A stretch of 64,000 bases of DNA, taken from NCBI RefSeq assembly GCF_900117315.1, contig NZ_LT630337.1, forward strand, positions 1,853,261 through 1,917,260, in the 5' to 3' direction. This DNA is from Bacillus massilinigeriensis (GTDB lineage: Bacteria; Bacillota; Bacilli; Bacillales; Cytobacillaceae). Under the pieces are notes generated by a model. The model was not told where the DNA came from and made no database searches. It saw nothing but the letters and a program-made list of their open reading frames with translations. Position numbers and translations under genes: made by a program. Positions 33,179 to 41,826 of this stretch are shown here, piece after piece. Positions within the stretch are counted from its first letter, which is position 1. The number at the start of each line of letters is the position of its first letter.

Positions 33179-33196
33179 ATACTAACCAGTTGGTAT
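33179..33196. promoter_or_regulatory. TetR-type operator, site 1
   Basis: ATACTAACCAGTTGGTAT is an imperfect palindrome, matching site 2 (38705-38722) at 17 of 18 positions, followed in both by GTA. It lies 142 bases upstream of the thioesterase start and 81 bases past the TetR gene's stop. Assignment to that TetR is inferred. Confidence 0.75.
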
Positions 33197-33276
33197 GTAA
33201 AAAATAGACCGTTCCAAGGAGTATTTCTTCGCAATGAAGACAATCTCCAGAACGCAATATTATTAGATACTATTAA

Positions 33277-33843
33277 TTAGTTTATCTGGATTCCATTCAA
33301 AAGCATTTCCACATAAATCTCAGATACCTCTCGCTCAGATAAGCTTCCCTTTGGGCTAAACCATTGATATGTCCAGTTCATGATTCCAAGAATTCCAAAC
33401 GTCACAATGATTGGGTTTAGGTCATTTCGGAATTCCTTTTTTTCAATGCCCTCTTTCACCAATCTCTCAATATTCAAACGATATTGGTCCCGTTTCGGCA
33501 TGATTTTTGTCAGACTTTCCTCGCTTAGATTTTTCATTTCACGAAAAAAGATTCTTGCGCTTGAGCCTTGTTTTTTTATACTAGTCAATGACATATAAAC
33601 GATCTCAAACAATTTGCTTTTACTATCCTTCGTGGTATCATTCAATATACTTTCCTGATGCTCCAGTAGCTCATCAATGTATCTTAATTGGATATCCATT
33701 AACAATTCTTCTTTACTAGAAAAGTAATAATAAAAAGTCCCTTTTGTCACGCCAAGTGAATCGACGATATCCTGAATAGATGTTTCACTATAACCCTTTT
33801 TTTCAAATAAGAATACACTTTGCTCTGTAATTTTTTCCTTCAC
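33277..33843 (-). CDS. TetR/AcrR regulator of the acyl-CoA cluster
   Basis: The 188-residue TetR has its helix-turn-helix at residues about 20-45 (YSETSIQDIVDSLGVTKGTF, then YYYFSSKEELL). The ligand domain has a C-terminus (WTYQWFSPKGSLSEREVSEI) like that of KstR2/FadR-type regulators that sense acyl-CoA. The start is GTG 33843 behind GAGGACACTAAG. It is flanked by the two gene groups that carry matching palindromes, so it is the likely repressor. A degenerate half-site (GTGGTATGTA, minus strand, 33890-33899) overlaps its own promoter region and hints at autoregulation. Confidence 0.9.
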   Translation of the reverse strand: MKEKITEQSVFLFEKKGYSETSIQDIVDSLGVTKGTFYYYFSSKEELLMDIQLRYIDELLEHQESILNDTTKDSKSKLFEIVYMSLTSIKKQGSSARIFFREMKNLSEESLTKIMPKRDQYRLNIERLVKEGIEKKEFRNDLNPIIVTFGILGIMNWTYQWFSPKGSLSEREVSEIYVEMLLNGIQIN

Positions 33844-33941
33844 CTTAGTGTCCTCACAATCTTAAAAATTATCTTAGAATTATATCATATACATACCACT
33901 CCTAATCCACATTTAAAATATCTTTGAATGATATTTTTATG

Positions 33942-33997
33942 AGAAAGCGCCAAAAATCATTTTTTGTTCAAACTCTTTTCCTTTTTGACGCTTTCTT
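33942..33997 (-). terminator. hairpin after ligase gene 34009-35622
   Basis: GAAAGCGCCAAAAA (33943-33956) and TTTTTGACGCTTTC (33982-33995) pair with one mismatch. It lies 12 bases past the stop and separates the ligase group from tetR. Confidence 0.7.
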
Positions 33998-34008
33998 CAT
34001 TATTTAGA

Positions 34009-35622
34009 TTATGATTGCTTTGCTTCTTCTCTTAATGCACGGCGAAGGATCTTTCCTACTCCTGTTTTTGGAAGCTCTGCTCGGAATTCTACAATTTTTG
34101 GTATCTTATAGGCTGATAAATTTTCTTTACAGTATTGAACAATTTCTTCCTCTGTGGCCGCTTTGCCGGCCTTTAGTACGATGACAGCCTTAATGGTTTC
34201 ACCGCGGTAGGCATCAGGTACTCCAATAACAACAGCCTCCTGTACAGAAGGATGTTCATACAATACCTCTTCAATATCACGAGGATATACGTTGTAACCG
34301 CTTGCAATGATAAGGTCTTTTTTGCGGTCAACGATATATAAGTATCCATCTTCATCTACCCTTGCGATATCACCTGTGAATAACCAGCCATCTCTTAAGG
34401 TTTCCGCTGTTTCCTCTGGCATGTTCCAGTAACCCTTCATGACTTGTGGACCTTTAATAATAAGCTCTCCTAATTCACCTGTAGGGACCTCTTCTGTTCC
34501 AGTTGCTAAATCAACAATTTTATAATCAGTTGAAGGATAGCCGATTCCTACACTACCTGGTTTTCTCTCAGCAAATACCGGATTACAGTGTGTAACTGGT
34601 GATGCCTCGGATAACCCGTAGCCTTCAAGGATTTTCGATCCAGTCTTTCCTTCGAATTCCCTCATAAGCTCAAGTGGCATTGGAGCACTCCCACTATTGC
34701 AGGTCTCGATACAATTTATACCATATTCCTCTGCACGTGGGTGATTGGTAATAGCCACATACATGGTTGGAACTCCAGGGAAAATCGTTGGTTGTTCCTG
34801 CTTAATTGTATTCAGCACCTCTTCTAAATCAAAGCGCGGCAGCATGATGGAATCTGAAGCTGTATAAATGGCATAGTTCATACATGAGGTCATTCCAAAA
34901 ACATGGAAAAGTGGAATAACTGTTAGAAAGCGCTCCTTTCCCACATTTACGCTTGGTTTAAAAAACTCAGTAGTTTGTACAATATTTGCTACCAGATTTC
35001 TATGGGTAAGCATAGCCCCTTTGGATCGACCTGTAGTTCCTCCTGTATATTGAAGAACGGCAACATCATGCTCAGGTTCAATATCAACTGGAGTAAATTG
35101 CATTTTTCCAACGGTTAGGAATTGGTCAAAGGAGGAATCATCTCCAAAGCTTTGCTCTGATGGCTGTAGACTAACCACCACGATATTTTTAAGATTCGTA
35201 TTCCCCTGAACTGATTTAAGTCGTGGGTATAAGGCATCAAATACAACTACGGTTTCAGCACCTGAATCCTTTAGAATATATTCTATTTCTCTTTCGACTA
35301 ACATTGGGTTCATTTGTGTGACAATTGCTCCTGACATTAGAGCACCGTAGTAAGAAATTACATATTGAGGGCAGTTAGGCAACATAATTCCAACTCGGTC
35401 ACCTTTTTGCACACCTACTGATTGTAGGGATGCAGCAAATGCTGTTGCTGCTTGCAGAAGCTCTTGGTAAGTTATTTTTTTCGTGTAGAAGGTAATGGCT
35501 TGATTTTGAGGATACTCGGCTGCAGTGTCTTGAAGGAGTTGTGGAACTGATTTATTTGGAATATCAATTTCTTTTGCAATTGAATCTGGATAATGGGCTA
35601 ACCAAGCTTTCTTTTCACTCAT
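34009..35622 (-). CDS. long-chain fatty acid-CoA ligase (LcfA-like)
   Basis: The 537-residue ANL ligase shows P-loop LQYTGGTTGRSKGAMLTHRN, EGYGLSEASPVTH, GELIIKGPQVMKGYWN, LFTGDIARVDEDGYLYIVDR and the C-terminal catalytic lysine in TGVGKILRRAL. It converts a fatty acid to acyl-CoA with ATP. Overall closest by eye to Bacillus LcfA-type ligases, somewhat shorter than the 560-residue form. ATG 35622 follows TGGAGGTAATCCT. It ends the group starting at the ACAD11-like gene, with two SDR genes upstream. Confidence 0.92.
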   Translation of the reverse strand: MSEKKAWLAHYPDSIAKEIDIPNKSVPQLLQDTAAEYPQNQAITFYTKKITYQELLQAATAFAASLQSVGVQKGDRVGIMLPNCPQYVISYYGALMSGAIVTQMNPMLVEREIEYILKDSGAETVVVFDALYPRLKSVQGNTNLKNIVVVSLQPSEQSFGDDSSFDQFLTVGKMQFTPVDIEPEHDVAVLQYTGGTTGRSKGAMLTHRNLVANIVQTTEFFKPSVNVGKERFLTVIPLFHVFGMTSCMNYAIYTASDSIMLPRFDLEEVLNTIKQEQPTIFPGVPTMYVAITNHPRAEEYGINCIETCNSGSAPMPLELMREFEGKTGSKILEGYGLSEASPVTHCNPVFAERKPGSVGIGYPSTDYKIVDLATGTEEVPTGELGELIIKGPQVMKGYWNMPEETAETLRDGWLFTGDIARVDEDGYLYIVDRKKDLIIASGYNVYPRDIEEVLYEHPSVQEAVVIGVPDAYRGETIKAVIVLKAGKAATEEEIVQYCKENLSAYKIPKIVEFRAELPKTGVGKILRRALREEAKQS

Positions 35623-35656
35623 AGGATTACCTCCATTTAATTAGGATTAATTATTT

Positions 35657-36409
35657 TTAAAAAGTACTTCCCCCGCCGTCTACGGAGAGTGTTGCTCCGG
35701 TTATAAAGGATGCCTCATCCGATGCTAAAAATAGCACAGCTTCTGCGACTTCTTCAGGTTTACCAATTCTACCAAGTGCATTAGCTCTAGAAATAATAGG
35801 CCACTTTCTTTCATTGTTTTTCCAGCCTTCAATAATATCTGTATCAATTACACCCGGTGCGATGGCGTTGACTCGAATAGAGTATTTTCCATATTCCAAT
35901 GCAGCATTTTTTGTCAACAGGATTAAACCACCCTTTGAGGCATTGTAGGCAGCAACATATTTTTGACCCTTTAACCCTAGGAGACTTGCTGTGTTAATAA
36001 TGGATCCACCACCTGATTTAATCATTTCTGGAACAGCGTATTTAATTCCAAGAAAGGCACCTTTTAAATTAATGTTTACAATTTGGTCCCATTCTTCTTC
36101 TGTCAAATCAACACTTCTGACCTCACTCTGACCAATTCCTGCATTATTAAAAAGAATATGTATCGCTCCGTACGCTTTTGTCGCCTGCGAAACAACCTCC
36201 TTGACGTGCCCTGAATTTGTTACATCCGTTTCGATAAAAATGGATTCTCCTCCAAAGTCAGAGATCATTTTTACCGTTTCTTGACCACCGGTTGAATTAA
36301 GATCAGCAACGACTACCTTTGCACCTTCTTTAGCAAATTTTATGGCAGTCGCTCTACCAATTCCTCCAGCTCCACCTGTCACAATAGCTACCTTATTTTC
36401 TAATCTCAC
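35657..36409 (-). CDS. SDR family oxidoreductase (FabG-like)
   Basis: A 250-residue SDR: VAIVTGGAGGIGRATAIKFA cofactor site, DLNST (Asp suggests NAD), NNAGIG, NTASLLG (Ser), YNASK and LSVDGGGS. The start is GTG 36409 behind GGAGGGGAAGC. The frame is open for 47 codons further upstream, but those encode an unlikely peptide across the hairpin region. In the cluster it is a candidate 3-hydroxyacyl-CoA or 4-hydroxyacyl dehydrogenase. The gap to the preceding SDR is 199 bases and holds the inverted repeat at 36540. Confidence 0.88.
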   Translation of the reverse strand: MRLENKVAIVTGGAGGIGRATAIKFAKEGAKVVVADLNSTGGQETVKMISDFGGESIFIETDVTNSGHVKEVVSQATKAYGAIHILFNNAGIGQSEVRSVDLTEEEWDQIVNINLKGAFLGIKYAVPEMIKSGGGSIINTASLLGLKGQKYVAAYNASKGGLILLTKNAALEYGKYSIRVNAIAPGVIDTDIIEGWKNNERKWPIISRANALGRIGKPEEVAEAVLFLASDEASFITGATLSVDGGGSTF

Positions 36410-36535
36410 GCTTCCCCTCCTCACATTCCATTCTCCTTGTTTTTCTTCATTCAAGGATTGATATATTAATTCGTCAGAAACTACCAAAAAACCTCCAAAT
36501 TTACTAAAATATAGAATTTTTTTGACGATCAGCCT

Positions 36536-36580
36536 AGTTAAGGGGCGCATTTGCGATATCTAACGCCCCTAGGTAAGCTG
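36536..36580. repeat. intergenic inverted repeat
   Basis: AAGGGGCG and CGCCCCTAGG arms (about 36540-36547 and 36564-36573) with outer CCTAG/CTAGG pairing form a stable hairpin between two SDR genes. No T-run follows on either strand, so it is more likely an mRNA-stability structure than a terminator. Confidence 0.55.
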
Positions 36581-36608
36581 CAACGATTGACAAGGATATC
36601 CTTTGTTC

Positions 36609-37382
36609 TTAAGCGTGGGTTCCTCCATCAACAACTAATACATCCCCGGTCATAAAGCTTGAAGCCTCAGAGGCTAGAAATACGGCTACACCCTTCAAGT
36701 CATTATCTGTACCAAATCTTCGAAGAGGAGTTGATTCAAGAATTGGGTTTCTTCCTTTTTCAATTAACACCTTGGACATTTTCGTTGGGAAAAATCCAGG
36801 TGCAATTGCATTCACATTAATATTGTGAGGACCCCATTTTACAGCTAAATCCTTTGTAAAAGTGATTACCGCCCCTTTACTTGTGTTATAGCCGATTGTA
36901 TCCATCACTCTTGGGTCCGTTCCACCTAATCCTGCAACGGATGCAATATTGATGATTTTCCCAGATTTTTGCTCAATCATCACCTTCCCAACCGCCTGAC
37001 TCATAAGGAACGTGCCTGTTACATTGACATCAATGACCTTCTGCCAAGCCTCCAATGGCATTTCAGCAACAGGTGCTCCCCAAGTGGCGCCACTATTATT
37101 GACAAGGATATCGATTGATCCAAATCGTTTTAATGTCTCCTCCACCACGCGATTAACATCGTTTGGATTTGAAATATCGCATGCTAATGCTAATGTTTTT
37201 ACACCTAGCCTCTCTTCTAATTGGCTAGCAACCTCTTGACATGCATCCACCTTTCTTGAGCACAGGACCACATTTGCCCCCGCTTCGGCAAAGCCCTCTG
37301 CTATTTGTGCACCTAATCCCCTGCCGCCTCCTGTAACAATCGCGGTCTTTCCTGTTAAATCAAATAGCTTCAAAACATGCAT
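36609..37382 (-). CDS. SDR family oxidoreductase (gluconate 5-dehydrogenase/FabG-like)
   Basis: A 257-residue SDR with TGGGRGLG, VVLCSRK (Arg favours NADP), NNSGATWG (variant NNAG), INIASVAG, YNTSK and VLVVDGGTHA. The insert GLGGTDPRVMDTIGY before the catalytic Tyr is a feature of the gluconate 5-dehydrogenase-like subgroup. ATG 37382 follows AGGGGAATGT. It lies 97 bases after the ACAD11-like gene on the same strand, so it is likely co-transcribed. The substrate is unknown; a hydroxyacyl intermediate is plausible. Confidence 0.88.
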   Translation of the reverse strand: MHVLKLFDLTGKTAIVTGGGRGLGAQIAEGFAEAGANVVLCSRKVDACQEVASQLEERLGVKTLALACDISNPNDVNRVVEETLKRFGSIDILVNNSGATWGAPVAEMPLEAWQKVIDVNVTGTFLMSQAVGKVMIEQKSGKIINIASVAGLGGTDPRVMDTIGYNTSKGAVITFTKDLAVKWGPHNINVNAIAPGFFPTKMSKVLIEKGRNPILESTPLRRFGTDNDLKGVAVFLASEASSFMTGDVLVVDGGTHA

Positions 37383-37479
37383 ACATTCCCCTACTCTCTT
37401 AATCTATTTATTCCTTCTCACGTTCAACATAATAAACTGGTTCGCAATCCTCATTATTCCCTATTAAAAGGAATATTCT

Positions 37480-38688
37480 TTATTGATATTTTCGTAGCTC
37501 TAGCTTGGCCACTTGTGCGCGATGGACTTCATCTGGACCATCAGCAAGTCTTAACGTCCGCACATTTGCCCAGTGTGAAGCAAACGGAAAGTCATCGGAT
37601 ACACCAGCAGCCCCAAAGGCTTGAATCGTACGATCGAGGACTCTTAATGCCATGGATGGTGCTACAACCTTGATCATAGCTATTTCTGATTTTGCCTCTT
37701 TGTTTCCAACGGTATCCATCATATAGGCTGCCTTTAAGGTTAATAGGCGCGCCTGTTCAATCTCAATTCTAGAATCTGCAATCCATTCTTGAATTACCCC
37801 TTGCTTAGCTAGAGGTTTTCCGAAAGCTACACGTTTTTGTACACGCTTACATAATTCCTCCAATGCACGTTCTGCCGCACCAATGGTTCTCATACAATGA
37901 TGAATTCTTCCTGGTCCCAACCTTCCTTGGGCAATTGCAAATCCCTTTCCTTCACCCCAAAGAATATTTTCAACCGGAACCCTTACATTTTGGTATGTAA
38001 TATGTCCATGTCCATGTGGAGCATGATCATAACCGAATACAGGAAGCATTCGTTCAATTTTCACACCCGGCGAATCTAATGGCACTAAAATCATCGATTG
38101 TTGTTCATGACGATTAGCATCTGGATTGGTTTTTCCCATAAAGATAGCAACCTTACAACGTGGGTCCCCAGCACCTGATGACCACCATTTTATGCCATTA
38201 ATGACATATTCATCGCCGTCTCGGACAATACTTGCCTCAATATTGGTTGCATCAGAAGAAGCAACATCCGGCTCAGTCATGGAAAAGCAGGAGCGAATTT
38301 CTCCTGATAGGAGTGGCTCTAACCATTGTTTCTTTTGCTGCTCATTACCATAACGAACGAGAACCTCCATATTACCCGTATCTGGTGCACTACAATTAAA
38401 TACCTCAGGTCCAATCATAGAACGACCCATAATTTCACAAAGAGGAGCATATTCCGTATTTGTTAATCCTGCCCCATATTCACTTTCAGGTAAAAATAGA
38501 TTCCATAATCCTTCAGCTTTCGCTCGATTCTTTAATTCCTCCATAATTGGCGGAACAGCACTCCAACGGTCACTTTGTTCATTGACCTGCTGCTCATAAA
38601 CCTTTTCATTTGGATAAACATACTCCTCCATAAATGAAGTTAATTTTTTCTGTAATTCTTTGACTTTGTCTGAATAAGAAAAATTCAA
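37480..38688 (-). CDS. ACAD10/ACAD11-type acyl-CoA dehydrogenase
   Basis: The 402-residue ACAD carries phrases that I recognise from the dehydrogenase half of ACAD11: [12 protein letters not shown] (79-90), [16 protein letters not shown] (95-110), [19 protein letters not shown] (133-151), [10 protein letters not shown] (167-176), [12 protein letters not shown] (256-267) and [10 protein letters not shown] near the end. In ACAD10/11 and LvaC this domain acts on 4-phosphohydroxyacyl-CoA, eliminating phosphate to yield enoyl-CoA. The matching kinase is encoded 5 kb away. The start is TTG 38688 behind GGAGGGAG. The operator 38705-38722 overlaps its promoter. Confidence 0.92.
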   Translation of the reverse strand: MNFSYSDKVKELQKKLTSFMEEYVYPNEKVYEQQVNEQSDRWSAVPPIMEELKNRAKAEGLWNLFLPESEYGAGLTNTEYAPLCEIMGRSMIGPEVFNCSAPDTGNMEVLVRYGNEQQKKQWLEPLLSGEIRSCFSMTEPDVASSDATNIEASIVRDGDEYVINGIKWWSSGAGDPRCKVAIFMGKTNPDANRHEQQSMILVPLDSPGVKIERMLPVFGYDHAPHGHGHITYQNVRVPVENILWGEGKGFAIAQGRLGPGRIHHCMRTIGAAERALEELCKRVQKRVAFGKPLAKQGVIQEWIADSRIEIEQARLLTLKAAYMMDTVGNKEAKSEIAMIKVVAPSMALRVLDRTIQAFGAAGVSDDFPFASHWANVRTLRLADGPDEVHRAQVAKLELRKYQ

Positions 38689-38704
38689 TTTTCTCCCTCC
38701 TATA

Positions 38705-38722
38705 ATACTAACCGGTTGGTAT
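38705..38722. promoter_or_regulatory. TetR-type operator, site 2
   Basis: ATACTAACCGGTTGGTAT has a perfect inner TAACCGGTTR palindrome and matches site 1 (33179-33196) at 17 of 18 positions. It ends 17 bases before the TTG start of the ACAD11-like gene, so binding would block initiation. Confidence 0.8.
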
Positions 38723-38786
38723 GTAGCTTAATCATAATACTATACCCTTTTGTAAAAATATTCAAGAGCAAATTCAGAAAATTAAA

Positions 38787-38817
38787 AAAGAGAAGCCGAC
38801 CCTTGATGGATCAGCTT
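38787..38817 (-). terminator. terminator downstream of yjcZ-like gene
   Basis: Minus strand AAGCTGATCC (38817-38808) pairs with GGGTCGGCTT (38802-38793) using two G-U pairs, then CTCTTTTTT. A second perfect inverted repeat, GACTATTTTG/CAAAATAGTC (38821-38830, 38871-38880), lies just before it. Confidence 0.7.
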
Positions 38818-38893
38818 ATTGACTATTTTGTCAAGTATATGCCTTAAATTTAGACATTATATTCTTTCCACAAAATAGTCAGCTCTTTCTATA

Positions 38894-39031
38894 TTAGTTA
38901 TAGAAGCTTGCACCCACAATAATGAGTAAGATAAACAACACAACAATTAGTACAAAAGTGCTGCCATAACCACCGCCGTAGCCGAAACCACCGTAACCGC
39001 CGCCGTAGCCGCCAAATCCGCAGAAGCCCAT
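38894..39031 (-). CDS. YjcZ family sporulation peptide
   Basis: A 45-codon frame from ATG 39031 (GAGGTGGC upstream) to TAA 38894-38896. The product has a glycine/tyrosine-rich N-terminus ([20 protein letters not shown]) followed by one membrane helix ([19 protein letters not shown]). This is the diagnostic layout of the YjcZ family, small peptides made during sporulation in Bacillaceae, of unknown mechanism. It lies downstream of spoVAEb on the same strand, fitting a sporulation cluster. Confidence 0.92.
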   Translation of the reverse strand: MGFCGFGGYGGGYGGFGYGGGYGSTFVLIVVLFILLIIVGASFYN

Positions 39032-39102
39032 TTCTTGCCACCTCACTTTACATGTTTTCATTAATAACATATGTGAGATGGTAAAAGTATGTATAGGCTC
39101 TT

Positions 39103-39459
39103 TTATCCTTTTGGTTTAAAAACTAAAGCACCGATGAACCCAAAAACAATCGCAGCGGAAATACCAGAACTTGTGATTTCAAACATCCCAGTTAAAACCC
39201 CTACAATCCCATGCTGATCCGCTTCTTGCAAGGCTCCATGAACAAGTGAATTTCCAAAGCTAGTAATTGGGATGGTGGCACCAGCACCGGCAAAGTCTAT
39301 TAAAGGTTCATACCAGCCTAACCCATCTAATATTGCCCCAATAACCACTAATAAACTAAGGGTATGGCCAGGCGTTAATTTTACTACATCAAAGAGGAGT
39401 TGTCCGATAACACAAATAATACCTCCTACAACAAATGCCCAAAAAAACATTGCAAGCAT
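39103..39459 (-). CDS. spoVAE: stage V sporulation protein AE (SpoVAEb)
   Basis: The 118-residue membrane protein has the SpoVAE signature [49 protein letters not shown] and a final hydrophobic hairpin. SpoVA proteins form the inner-membrane channel for dipicolinic acid import during sporulation and release in germination. This is the AEb form, encoded 13 bases after spoVAD, and it ends the cluster YhcN-C-D-Eb. ATG 39459 follows GAGGTCATC. Confidence 0.92.
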   Translation of the reverse strand: MLAMFFWAFVVGGIICVIGQLLFDVVKLTPGHTLSLLVVIGAILDGLGWYEPLIDFAGAGATIPITSFGNSLVHGALQEADQHGIVGVLTGMFEITSSGISAAIVFGFIGALVFKPKG

Positions 39460-39472
39460 AAAGATGACCTCC

Positions 39473-40492
39473 TCATGAACTCATTTCGATTGAAACGGCA
39501 TGTGCAATACATGGAATGGATTCTTTTTGCTGATAGCTCAGCGGTGAAAGAAGAGCACCAGTTGCAACGACAAGGATTTTCTGATAAGTACCTGCCTTTA
39601 ATTGATTTACTAAATGGCCATAAAGCACAGTCGCTGAACATCCAGCCCCACTTGCTCCAGCTTGAACAGGTTGACTATCCTTATAAATAAGAAGACCACA
39701 ATCTTGAAATTTGTCCCGATCTATTGTTAGTCCATTATTTTTTAGTAACTCATAGGTTGTTGCTTGACCGATTTTCCCTAAGTCACCGGTTACAATTAGG
39801 TCATAATATGATGGATCAATCTTACGATCTTTAAAGTGTGTTGTGATTGTATCTGCTGCTGCAGGGGCCATTGCACCGCCCATATTAAACGGGTCAGATA
39901 AACCCATATCGACTACCTTCCCAATGGTTGCAGAGGTAGTTACAACCTTGCCTTGATTATTCCCTTGGTTTTCACCAATAACTGCTACTCCAGCCCCTGT
40001 TACCGTCCATTGGGCCGTTGGTGGTTTCTGACCCCCATACTCAGTTGGATACCGGAATTGTTTTTCAACTGCCGCATTATGACTAGATGCTCCAGTCAAA
40101 ATGTATTTAGCACCTCCATAATTAACTAAGAAAGAGGCAAGCGCTAATCCCTCCATGGAAGTGGAACAGGCCCCGAAAATTCCTAGGTACGGGATCTGAT
40201 TGGTTCTTGCTGCAAAACTACTAGGTGTAATCTGATTAATTAGATCCCCTGCAATGAAGAATTGCATATCACCTTCCTGCATGTTAATCTTTCTTAAAGC
40301 TACTTGTACAGCATCCTCAACCAAAACTTTATTTGCCTTTTCATAGGAATCTTGTCCCATCCAAAGATCTTCATGAAGGATATCAAAATCCTCAGCAAGA
40401 TTTCCATTTGCCTCAAATGGACCTCCTGACACACCTGTTGATTCAATGACAGGCTTATTCTGAAATAACCAAGTTTGTCTCCCTTGAAGCAT
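39473..40492 (-). CDS. spoVAD: stage V sporulation protein AD
   Basis: The 339-residue protein has the thiolase-like fold of Spo[23 protein letters not shown] at the start, [20 protein letters not shown] with the thiolase-like Cys, and [16 protein letters not shown]. SpoVAD is the peripheral subunit that binds dipicolinic acid on the spore inner membrane. The start is ATG 40492, overlapping the spoVAC stop by one base (TGATG) and preceded by GGGGG; an upstream GTG at 40507 is less likely. Coupled translation with spoVAC is expected. Confidence 0.94.
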   Translation of the reverse strand: MLQGRQTWLFQNKPVIESTGVSGGPFEANGNLAEDFDILHEDLWMGQDSYEKANKVLVEDAVQVALRKINMQEGDMQFFIAGDLINQITPSSFAARTNQIPYLGIFGACSTSMEGLALASFLVNYGGAKYILTGASSHNAAVEKQFRYPTEYGGQKPPTAQWTVTGAGVAVIGENQGNNQGKVVTTSATIGKVVDMGLSDPFNMGGAMAPAAADTITTHFKDRKIDPSYYDLIVTGDLGKIGQATTYELLKNNGLTIDRDKFQDCGLLIYKDSQPVQAGASGAGCSATVLYGHLVNQLKAGTYQKILVVATGALLSPLSYQQKESIPCIAHAVSIEMSS

Positions 40493-40968
40493 CACACAAT
40501 CCCCCACTGAATGAGTATCGTTTTAATTAGCGCCACGATAAAGGCAGAGAAGACACCAAACAAAATAACAGAGCCAGCAAGCTTAAACATATTACCGCCT
40601 ACGCCAAGTACATATCCTTCTGTTCGATGTTCAATTGCCGCCGAAATCACTGCATTCCCAAAGCCTGTCACAGGAACTGCACTACCTGCACCACCAAATT
40701 GCCCAATTCGGTCATAAACGCCAAAACCTGTCAGCAGCATGGCTAGGAAAACCATAGTTGCCGTTGTAGGATTTCCGGCAGTCTGCTCGGTAAAATTAAA
40801 ATTATAAATATAAAAATAGGAAATAGCTTGTCCTATAGTACAAATGATTCCTCCAACGAAAAAAGCCTTTAAGCAGTTCTTTAAAACAGGGCGTTTCAGC
40901 TCATGCTTTTGTTGTAGCTGCTGATATTGTAACTGTTCAGGAGTTGTATTCTTTTGCTTCTTTCCCAT
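40492..40968 (-). CDS. spoVAC: stage V sporulation protein AC
   Basis: The 158-residue protein has a charged N-terminus then membrane segments with the SpoVAC hallmarks FFVGGIICTIGQAISYFYI, TGFGVYDRIGQFGGAGSAVP and TGFGNAVISAAIEHRTEG. SpoVAC is the mechanosensitive-channel-like component of the dipicolinate channel. ATG 40968 follows AAAGGAGCTTTG. It lies 14 bases after the YhcN/YlaJ lipoprotein gene and is coupled to spoVAD. Confidence 0.94.
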   Translation of the reverse strand: MGKKQKNTTPEQLQYQQLQQKHELKRPVLKNCLKAFFVGGIICTIGQAISYFYIYNFNFTEQTAGNPTTATMVFLAMLLTGFGVYDRIGQFGGAGSAVPVTGFGNAVISAAIEHRTEGYVLGVGGNMFKLAGSVILFGVFSAFIVALIKTILIQWGIV

Positions 40969-40982
40969 AACAAAGCTCCTTT

Positions 40983-41459
40983 CTAGGTTAACTCTTCAGT
41001 TAATTTGATGATATCCTGTAATTCTTTTTCTGCCTGCTTATCGGAAAATTTGGGGTCTTCCTCTATTTTTTCCTTTAGCTTAACGGCTTCTAAAAATATT
41101 TTATAATCACTTGAAACGGTGAATTTTTCTTTCGGATATTTTTTTTCTAATTTTTTCAGTACATTCTTTTCAATCTTTTTCATATGAAACCTTCGTAAAT
41201 GCTTCACCTTATAAACAACTAAGGTATCCTTCTTTCCTTTTACGACTGCAACATCATATATTTCATCTACTGAAGCAACATCATGCTTAATGCTCTCAAT
41301 TAAATTCCATTGTTTTTTCGAGTTGGTTGATATTAGCGCAGGTTTTGGATTTGTCTTTTTAATCATTGCTGTTTTACTATCATCCAAGTTTTTATCCTCG
41401 TTACACGCTGACATCAGGAATGTTAAAAAGAGCATTAATACAAATAACAGCCTTCTCAT
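40983..41459 (-). CDS. YhcN/YlaJ family spore lipoprotein
   Basis: The 158-residue precursor has a lipoprotein signal peptide with lipobox LMSAC (Cys19). A YhcN/YlaJ-type domain follows (SIKHDVASVDEIYDVAVVKG, LVVYKVKHLRRFHMKKIEKN) with a lysine/glutamate-rich tail. These lipoproteins sit in the spore inner membrane and contribute to germination or outgrowth. A YhcN/YlaJ gene upstream of spoVAC-AD-AEb is the arrangement of the spoVA2mob-type operon. I chose ATG 41459 with GGAGGAAGGGAAG upstream; an in-frame start at 41492 would mask the signal peptide. Confidence 0.85.
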   Translation of the reverse strand: MRRLLFVLMLFLTFLMSACNEDKNLDDSKTAMIKKTNPKPALISTNSKKQWNLIESIKHDVASVDEIYDVAVVKGKKDTLVVYKVKHLRRFHMKKIEKNVLKKLEKKYPKEKFTVSSDYKIFLEAVKLKEKIEEDPKFSDKQAEKELQDIIKLTEELT

Positions 41460-41826
41460 GAACTTCCCTTCCTCCATAAAATCGAAAATCAACTAAAAAT
41501 ATTTTCCACAAATCATTGGAAATATATGATTGATTTATTATTCCACTATTTCCAGTAAATCCCCAAAGCAATAGTAGAAGCGTACGTTTAGGGCATAAAT
41601 AAGAATAACTGAGGATTAGGAAAAGCAGGTTAACGAATGTTGACTTTTTGTGTCATAAGTTACCTAGAAGTCCATTAGGAGATGATCAGCGAGAATAGCC
41701 TTCATTTCCAAGTTATCCACACTACGATGGACCATAATCTTCACAAATAAAGAAGAGTTGATCCATGAGCGGTAATGGATATGCAGAATATCCACTAGGT
41801 TACTACTCAAAAATCAACTCAGAATA
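41460..41826. other. 367-base intergenic region upstream of the spoVA operon
   Basis: Contains the presumed sporulation promoter for the lipoprotein-spoVA operon, though I could not fix a sigma-F/G match by eye. A small palindrome TGGATATGCAGAATATCCA lies at about 41776-41794. A 21-codon rightward frame at 41765 is only a possibility. Confidence 0.4.
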
